Assembly: GCA_018970445.1 (NCBI GenBank) | Contig: JAGWWF010000024.1 | Span: 1 to 60,629, forward strand | Direction: 5' to 3' | From: Alphaproteobacteria bacterium | GTDB lineage: Bacteria; Pseudomonadota; Alphaproteobacteria; Sphingomonadales; Sphingomonadaceae | Length of the DNA stretch: 60,629 bases | Part shown: piece after piece, positions 55,423 through 60,629 of the stretch | Numbering within the stretch: the first letter of the stretch is position 1 | How the letters are laid out: each line of letters opens with the position of its first letter | Made by a program: the position numbers and the translations under genes | Notes under the pieces: model-generated | Told to the model about the DNA's origin: nothing | Database searches by the model: none | Seen by the model: the letters and a program-made list of their open reading frames with translations, nothing else

Positions 55423-56250
55423 ATGGACGCCCTGACCATCCTGCGCGACTGGCTGCTGCCAAAACTGGACACGCGGCCGTTCATCCTGGGGCTGGCCGGC
55501 GCGCAAGGATCGGGCAAATCCACCCTGGCCGCCGCGCTGGCCGCCGATCTGGCCGGCCGGGGGTACCGCGCGGCGGCGGTTTCCATCGATGATTTCTATC
55601 GTTCGCGCCAGCACCGCCGCGCGCTGGGCGCCCGCGTCCACCCGCTGTTCGCCACCCGCGGCCCGCCCGGCACCCATGATCTGCCGCTGCTGCTCGATGC
55701 GCTGGCCCGCATCCGCGCCGGCCGCCCGCTGGCCCTGCCGGTGTTCGACAAACTGGCCGACGATCGCCTGCCCCCGCAACACTGGCGGCGCCCTGGCCGG
55801 ATCGATGTGCTGATCCTGGAAGGCTGGTGCATCGGCGCCCGCCCCCAGCCCACCGCCCTGCTGGCCCACCCCATCAACGCGCTGGAGGCCGAAGCCGACC
55901 CGGCCGCCCACTGGCGCACCCACGCCAACCAGGCCCTGGCCGGCCAGTATCAACGCACCTGGGCAATGCTGGATGCCCTCGCCTTCCTCGCCGCCCCCGA
56001 TTGGGCCAGCGTCCCCCGCTGGCGGGCGGAGCAGGAAGCCAACATCGGCGGCCCCATGAACGCCGCCGCCATCACCCGTTTCTGCGCCCACTATGAACGG
56101 CTGACCCGCTGGCAACTGGCCACCACCCCGGCCCGCGCCGGGCTGATGCTGCGGTTAGGTGGGCAGCGGCAGCTAACTGGGTCAACTGACGGCCAATCAG
56201 GCCGGCAGCGCAATCACGGGGCCGTCGCAAATCTGCCGGAGCAGCCCTGA
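55423..56250 (+). CDS. P-loop kinase, D-glycerate 3-kinase-like (C-terminus possibly altered)
   Basis: A P-loop kinase of about 275 aa. It has AGAQGSGKSTLAAALAADLA (Walker A), SIDDFYRSRQHR, HPLFATRGPPGTHD, VFDKLADDRLP and ILEGWCIGARPQ, a pattern known from plant-type D-glycerate 3-kinases and related bacterial kinases. ATG 55423 is preferred; an in-frame ATG lies at 55372. After LMLRLGGQRQLTG the reading frame continues about 24 codons (to 56250), overlapping the end of the restriction-modification gene. The family seems to end near that point, so the tail may be foreign. Confidence 0.75.
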   Translation: MDALTILRDWLLPKLDTRPFILGLAGAQGSGKSTLAAALAADLAGRGYRAAAVSIDDFYRSRQHRRALGARVHPLFATRGPPGTHDLPLLLDALARIRAGRPLALPVFDKLADDRLPPQHWRRPGRIDVLILEGWCIGARPQPTALLAHPINALEAEADPAAHWRTHANQALAGQYQRTWAMLDALAFLAAPDWASVPRWRAEQEANIGGPMNAAAITRFCAHYERLTRWQLATTPARAGLMLRLGGQRQLTGSTDGQSGRQRNHGAVANLPEQP

Positions 56251-59200
56251 CTGCTTGTCCTCCAGAGCCGTCAGCAGGGTCAGCACGTTCAGCACATTGA
56301 TCAATTCGCTGGTATATTCCGGCAGCCAATGATCGGGCTGGATGTCGCCGAGCGGCGATGGCGGGCGCTTGTCCCCGATGTGCGGGCGCTCGCGGTTGCG
56401 CTTGCGATAACTGAACCATTGTTTCAGCACTGCCTTGCCCGAAACTTCATAAGCCCAGACCTCCGGGATGACATTGTCCACAAAGCCGGAGCCGACATGC
56501 AGCCGGCGGGTGGCGGCGTCATAGGACAGAGTGTCGGGAAAGCCATCGGGCTTGTCAGGGATTTTGCCGGCCTTGCTGATGGTGGGTGGATTGCCGGCCA
56601 CGCGCGGCGGGCCGGCAGGCCGGCCTTCGGTGAAGCGCTCGCCAAAGCTGTGCAGCCAGATGATTTCGCGGCCAAGGGCAGCGGCTTCGGCAAACAGCGT
56701 GGCATCTGCGGTGAGCGGCACGCGCAGGCCAGGGCGGACAAGATCAGCCTGAAAGCGAGCTGTATAGGCCGGGCAGGCGAGCAGAGCGGCGACATAGGCG
56801 AACACATCGACGGGATCGACAGACACGCCATAGGCCCGCGACAGCGCCGCGATCACCATCGGGGCGACATTGGCTTCGGTGGCAGCAGCGTCCTTCCAGA
56901 GGGCGAAGACGCGACCGCCGAATGAGCCTTTATATTGGTGAAGGTCTGGGATCAGCGCAGTTGCCGTGATCGCTGGCCCGGTGCTCGGGCTGTGCGCCAT
57001 CAATGCGCTGAGGAAGACCTGATCTTTGCCATACGCCTCCCAAATGCTCGGATTGGGGCGGTTAATAACGCGGTTGTCGGGGATGATCCACTGTCGGTCA
57101 AAGGAACGAAACCCGTACCGCTTCGGCTTGATCATAGCCAATTCGGCTTGAAATTCCTTGCTGCTCTGGTCAAAATTCAGGGACTCAATAATTGAATTGA
57201 TCGAGCGCAGGATGCCATGATGGTTTGCCAACCCTTTTGTGCTCGCTTTTGAAATTGTCTTGTCGCCGCCTTGGTGCGGGTGGAAAAGTTTAGCCCTCTC
57301 GACAGCGCTGGTTTCCTGAACAAGATTTTCCCATCTAACTTCTAATGACTTGGCATCAGGGGCAATAATCCACGTTCGACCCGGCATCACACCCGATCCG
57401 CAATCACCCAACACGGCATCAAGCGGAACAAACTCGCTCCAGCCGCCGGTCAATTCGGGCAGCAGCGGCGCCCGCCAATCGCTTGGCCCATCGGCCCAGC
57501 CCGGACTGTCGAGCGCCAGCGTGGAGAGTTCGGCAAACTTGTCTTTGCGCCTGCCTTGCGCCAGCGAACGAAACCGCACCCGCGCCGGCACAGCCGGGTC
57601 ATTGGTTGGGGACCGTGACGCGAGGACGATGCTCACCGGCTGCTGCACAGCTTCAAAAATGCGTGTTGCCACCTCAGGCTGATGGCCTTCAGGCGAACAG
57701 TCGATCACCCAGATTTCATCGCAATCACGGCGCAGATCGGCCCGCATTTTCTGGAAACCGGGGCCATTCAGGAAGCCGGCAACGGTGATGTAGCAGACGA
57801 GGCCGGAATATTGCTCCGGCTGTGGTGGCGTCTTGTCACGCAAGCCCGCCCCTTGCTCAAAGACTTTCCACGCGGCCCAACGCCAGAAATAGACATAGAG
57901 ATTGCGCAGATGCTTGGCATGGGTGCCGGCCTTCCATTCTTTGGGTGGTTGCCAGTCGAGCAGCGGCGCGTCCTTGCCATCGTTGAACCGGCCATTTTCG
58001 ATCCATGCCCCTTTGCCCTTGGCCTTTTCCTTATAGGGCGGGTTGCCAATGACCACAGTGATGGGTTGGGCGCGCTTGACCTCGTTGGCATCGCGCTGGG
58101 ATCGCGAGATTTCACGGTAGATGCCCTGCCCGGTCTCAAAATTGGCGTTTGGATCGCTCAGCGTGTCGGTAACAAACAGCGCCGGGCTGCCTTCGGCATC
58201 AAGCGCGATCATTTCGGCCAGCAGCCGCAGCTGAGCCACGGCAAAGGCGCCGAATTGCAGTTCAAAGCCGTAAAGCCGCTTGGCCGCTTCGGTAATGATG
58301 CCGCCAACCGCGCCCTCGCCTTCATCTGCCGCCACGCGCGCGGCAATGGTGCGCAAGATGGCGAGCAGGAAGGTGCCGGAACCGGTGGCCGGATCGGCAA
58401 TATGCACATCGCTGCCGGCCAGCCCCTGCGCCACGCCAAAACGCTTGGATGAGCGCAGCGCGTCATCACAGAGCCGCACCATCGCCTGCACGACTTCGGG
58501 CGGGGTGTAATATGATCCGGTCTGCTTGCGCAGCTTGGGGTCATAGATGGTGAGGAAATCCTCGTAGAAATACAGCCAGGCTTCGGGATCGCCCTTGGCA
58601 ACCTTGCCCCAATCGACGACTTCGAGCACGCGCACCATCGTATCGAGCGCGGGGCCGAGCGACAGTTCCTGTTCGGTGAGCAAGCGCAGCGCCGTGCCGA
58701 TCAGCGTGTTGGTCTTGCCGAGTTGCTTCGCCACATCATCAAGCCCGCCAGCCAGCGACAGCTTGCGCGATTTGGCCATCAGCAGCCCGAAGGTGACCGC
58801 CTGGGCATAGCCATCAGCGAATTTCGCATCATCGGCATCGGGGAACAGCAGGGCCTTCCAATCTTCCTTCAGTTCACCCAGCCGGGCATTGTTGATGCGA
58901 AGCTGTTCGACAACTTCGTCGCGCAGATAGCGGCAAAGCCGGGCGGCAACGGCGGCGAGTTCCTTGGCACCCTTCGGCGGGATCGGCTGCCAACTGAGAA
59001 AATCGGCAATCAGCGGCATCAACGTGGCGGGTGCGGCGAGTTTGGCACCGGATTCCTCAATATCGCCATTGAATTTCACGATATCTGCAGCCAGCACGCC
59101 GTTGCGCCAAAGTGAAAAGGCATTGCCATCGGTATAGAGTATATTGGGCAGCGCCTTCAGCTTGTCCCATTGGTCCTTGTCGTGCTTGTCCTTGAACTTG

Positions 59201-59484
59201 CGCGGATCGGCACCCTTGCCGGGGGCTTTAACCTCGATAAAACCGATCAGTGCCTTGTTGAGATTGACGGCGAAATCCGGCCGGGTGCGCAGTGCCGCCA
59301 GCGATTTTTCCCCGATCAGAACAAGCGCGCCCTTGGCATGGCCGCATTCGGCCGAAAACGCTGCGAACAATTGCTCGACAGGGTTGCGAAGCTGATCCTC
59401 CGGCTGACCACCTTCGTTCAGCTTGGCCTTGGCTGCGGCGCCGAAATCACTCACCGCCTTTTTGATCATATCGGCTTGCGTCAT
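56197..59484 (-). CDS. Single-chain restriction-modification enzyme with type ISP-like specificity domain
   Basis: A 1095-aa protein likely to cut and methylate DNA. The N-terminal PD-(D/E)xK-like nuclease site reads PDFAV...FIEVK (Asp70, Glu84, Lys86). The methyltransferase core has YYTPPEVV at 325-332, SAM motif I DPATGSGTF at 364-372 and NPPY at 481-484 (N6-adenine type). The C-terminal part has the aromatic/basic target-recognition pattern of type ISP enzymes (FRSFDRQWIIPDNRVINRPN; QWFSYRKRNRERP). The superfamily-2 helicase found in type ISP enzymes such as LlaGI is missing, so it may act like a type IIG enzyme. The DNA is AT-richer than its surroundings, which suggests horizontal gain. 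Confidence 0.85.
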   Translation of the reverse strand: MTQADMIKKAVSDFGAAAKAKLNEGGQPEDQLRNPVEQLFAAFSAECGHAKGALVLIGEKSLAALRTRPDFAVNLNKALIGFIEVKAPGKGADPRKFKDKHDKDQWDKLKALPNILYTDGNAFSLWRNGVLAADIVKFNGDIEESGAKLAAPATLMPLIADFLSWQPIPPKGAKELAAVAARLCRYLRDEVVEQLRINNARLGELKEDWKALLFPDADDAKFADGYAQAVTFGLLMAKSRKLSLAGGLDDVAKQLGKTNTLIGTALRLLTEQELSLGPALDTMVRVLEVVDWGKVAKGDPEAWLYFYEDFLTIYDPKLRKQTGSYYTPPEVVQAMVRLCDDALRSSKRFGVAQGLAGSDVHIADPATGSGTFLLAILRTIAARVAADEGEGAVGGIITEAAKRLYGFELQFGAFAVAQLRLLAEMIALDAEGSPALFVTDTLSDPNANFETGQGIYREISRSQRDANEVKRAQPITVVIGNPPYKEKAKGKGAWIENGRFNDGKDAPLLDWQPPKEWKAGTHAKHLRNLYVYFWRWAAWKVFEQGAGLRDKTPPQPEQYSGLVCYITVAGFLNGPGFQKMRADLRRDCDEIWVIDCSPEGHQPEVATRIFEAVQQPVSIVLASRSPTNDPAVPARVRFRSLAQGRRKDKFAELSTLALDSPGWADGPSDWRAPLLPELTGGWSEFVPLDAVLGDCGSGVMPGRTWIIAPDAKSLEVRWENLVQETSAVERAKLFHPHQGGDKTISKASTKGLANHHGILRSINSIIESLNFDQSSKEFQAELAMIKPKRYGFRSFDRQWIIPDNRVINRPNPSIWEAYGKDQVFLSALMAHSPSTGPAITATALIPDLHQYKGSFGGRVFALWKDAAATEANVAPMVIAALSRAYGVSVDPVDVFAYVAALLACPAYTARFQADLVRPGLRVPLTADATLFAEAAALGREIIWLHSFGERFTEGRPAGPPRVAGNPPTISKAGKIPDKPDGFPDTLSYDAATRRLHVGSGFVDNVIPEVWAYEVSGKAVLKQWFSYRKRNRERPHIGDKRPPSPLGDIQPDHWLPEYTSELINVLNVLTLLTALEDKQSGLLRQICDGPVIALPA

Positions 59485-59555
59485 GCGAACCCCTCGTTAT
59501 CCTTGCACTGTGCATCGGGGCATGCCGCCCGGCAAGCGTGGGAAATTGTGACCGC

Positions 59556-59846
59556 ATGAGCGAAGTGCTTGAATCTCCCAAGGGTCAACTGGGTTTCGAT
59601 CTGGGCGAGACGAAAGCCACACAAGCTTTTGTGCCGGACATCGAAGATATACGAGCCGAGTTAAAATCCATTTTGCACGTTATGCGCACTGCTGGCGATG
59701 CATCACCTTGGGATGTCCGAACGCTGCGCTACCACAAGACGGTGTTTCCGCAGATGTCGAACTGGCTGCCCGAGGACGAACGCACGGCAATGCGCACTGA
59801 ATTTGCCCGTGAACTGGCCCGGATCGAGGCGGCCCTCGCTGCTTGA
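59556..59846 (+). CDS. Small protein divergent from the restriction-modification gene
   Basis: A 96-aa soluble protein (MSEVLESPKGQLGFDLGETKATQ...). The middle reads FVPDIEDIRAELKSILHVMRTAGDASPWDVRTLRYHKTVFPQMSNWLPEDER. I do not recognise it, and no helix-turn-helix is obvious. It starts 71 bp from the divergent restriction-modification gene and shares its base composition, so they were probably acquired together. It could be a partner, inhibitor or controller of the enzyme; this is inference. Confidence 0.6.
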   Translation: MSEVLESPKGQLGFDLGETKATQAFVPDIEDIRAELKSILHVMRTAGDASPWDVRTLRYHKTVFPQMSNWLPEDERTAMRTEFARELARIEAALAA

Positions 59847-59904
59847 GCTGACTGCGGCTGACTGCAGCCTGTCGTTGGTTCACTGGGCCAAAACCCTTCT
59901 CCCT

Positions 59905-60468
59905 TCACCCAGCGAACCCCGGCGTCTCCGCTCCGTTGGCATAGCCGGAGATGAACGGCTTCACGCCGCCTTGGGCCGGGTAGACGTGGCGGTTGTGGGT
60001 GCCGATGTTGGTGCCGTAGATGTGGATGCTCACCGAAACGCCCGCGTGGGCGTTGGCCACCTTGTGGATGTCCCCCACGTCGGGCCCGATCAGTTCCACT
60101 GCGCCGGGCAGCAATGTGTGGGGTGGGCCGAGGGGGCGGGGCGGGGTGGTGCCGTTGGCGGCGTAGGGCTGGCTGGTTTCCGCGCCGCGCAGCACGCCCA
60201 CCGCGCCCCACACGCCGTGATCGTGGATGGGCGTGGATTGCCCCGGCCCCCAGACGAAGCTGACGATGCTGAACCGGCCGGCGGGATCGGCGTGCAGCAG
60301 ATATTGCTGATAATGGTCGGCGTGCGGCCGGGCATAGGCGGGGGGCAGCCAATCATCGCGCGCCACCAGCCGGGCCAGGGCGGCACCGATCAGCGCCTGT
60401 GGTGCAGGCTGGGCGAGGGCCTGCTCCACCTCGGCGATGCAATGGGCCAGTGGTTCGGGCGTGGTCAT
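59905..60468 (-). CDS. Cysteine dioxygenase-type thiol dioxygenase
   Basis: A cupin, 187 aa, that oxidises a thiol (cysteine or 3-mercaptopropionate) to the sulphinate with a non-haem iron. The three-histidine site is intact: His82 and His84 in TPIHDHGVWGAVGVLRG and His135 in GDIHKVAN. The cysteine that forms the Cys-Tyr cross-link in animal enzymes is not found at the HDH motif (VWGAVGVL), as is common in bacterial enzymes. Substrate between cysteine and mercaptopropionate cannot be decided by eye. Confidence 0.85.
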   Translation of the reverse strand: MTTPEPLAHCIAEVEQALAQPAPQALIGAALARLVARDDWLPPAYARPHADHYQQYLLHADPAGRFSIVSFVWGPGQSTPIHDHGVWGAVGVLRGAETSQPYAANGTTPPRPLGPPHTLLPGAVELIGPDVGDIHKVANAHAGVSVSIHIYGTNIGTHNRHVYPAQGGVKPFISGYANGAETPGFAG

Positions 60469-60567
60469 AGCGGGCGAGTGTGGCGCAGGGCCCGGCCTGC
60501 GTCAAAAGCCGGCTTTCGCAACTCGCATTTGGGTGTCAAGCTGCTCCGTCAAGACATGGGGGCAGGC

Positions 60568-60629
60568 ATGAAGCGGTTGTTGATCGGCACGGCGTTGGCG
60601 GCATTGGCCTCGGCGGTGCCGGGGTTGGC
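60568..60629 (+). CDS. Start of a secreted protein (cut by window end)
   Basis: The ATG at 60568 is followed by a signal-peptide-like start, MKRLLIGTALAALASAVPGL, cut at the window edge. GGGGGCAGG precedes it. It is divergent from the thiol dioxygenase. Nothing more can be said of the mature protein. Confidence 0.55.
   Translation, partial: MKRLLIGTALAALASAVPGL

Noticed and set aside
56160-59890. Direct repeats flanking the restriction-modification island as attachment sites
   Set aside because: Both ends contain ACTGGG/GTCAACTG-like words, but no repeat of useful length could be matched, and there is no integrase or tRNA there.

Overview
The window is a GC-rich (about two-thirds G+C by eye) chromosomal segment of an alphaproteobacterium. 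Gene content and order (serC-serA-hisZ, tRNA-Leu then trigger factor, clpP, clpX, RNase P RNA, a DUF6522 protein, many acyl-CoA genes) point to the Sphingomonadales, probably a Sandarakinorhabdus/Polymorphobacter-type lineage. The order-level assignment is an inference from style and gene order; no marker was compared by alignment.

Layout. 1-5.9 kb: a pseudouridine synthase cut by the window edge, rsmD, an unknown membrane-anchored protein, pheA, an anchored cytochrome c, a frameshifted LOG-family gene and an SDR. 6-8.2 kb: an APC permease translationally coupled to a class A beta-lactamase. 8.3-13.4 kb: serine biosynthesis (serC, serA) behind a candidate serC-type leader RNA, then hisZ and prmA, with large inverted-repeat elements in each of the gaps around serC, serA and hisZ. 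13.4-18.1 kb: a 49-aa ORF whose Shine-Dalgarno lies in a long hairpin, ligA, a TerB/J-domain protein, an EamA transporter and an AmpD/AmiD amidase. 18.3-23.1 kb: a DUF6522 protein, rnpB, clpX, clpP, trigger factor with an unusual His-rich tail, and tRNA-Leu(UAG). 23.2-28.4 kb: a small membrane protein, a cyanide-insensitive-type bd oxidase (cioA-cioB-DUF2474), fhs and a small secreted protein. 28.5-31.9 kb: a fused indolepyruvate ferredoxin oxidoreductase. 32.3-37.8 kb: a Sel1/SPOR protein, a catalytically degenerate dihydroorotase coupled to pyrB, and a membrane-fused spermidine-synthase-like protein. 37.9-40.1 kb: a glycosyltransferase and an NPP-type phosphodiesterase.

40.1-55.3 kb is a catabolic block for acyl-CoA thioesters: four acyl-CoA dehydrogenases (one a two-domain fusion), two thiolases, two CaiB/BaiF CoA-transferases, two crotonases and a MaoC/FAS1-like hydratase, with an L-serine ammonia-lyase inside it. 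Together they could activate, oxidise, hydrate and thiolytically cleave an unidentified acid, possibly branched, cyclic or isoprenoid. 55.4-60.6 kb: a glycerate-kinase-like gene, an AT-richer island with a single-chain restriction-modification enzyme and a divergent 96-aa ORF, a cysteine-dioxygenase-type thiol dioxygenase, and the start of a secreted protein.

The most interesting non-genic signals are: a ~118-bp element present twice in opposite orientation (32081-32198 and 43685-43801), one copy lying between convergent genes; a 17-bp hairpin over the ribosome-binding site of a 49-aa ORF; the serC leader; and three families of intergenic inverted repeats, some of which appear to supply ribosome-binding sites to the next gene. 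Starts, domains and motifs were read by eye; no alignment or database search was run.
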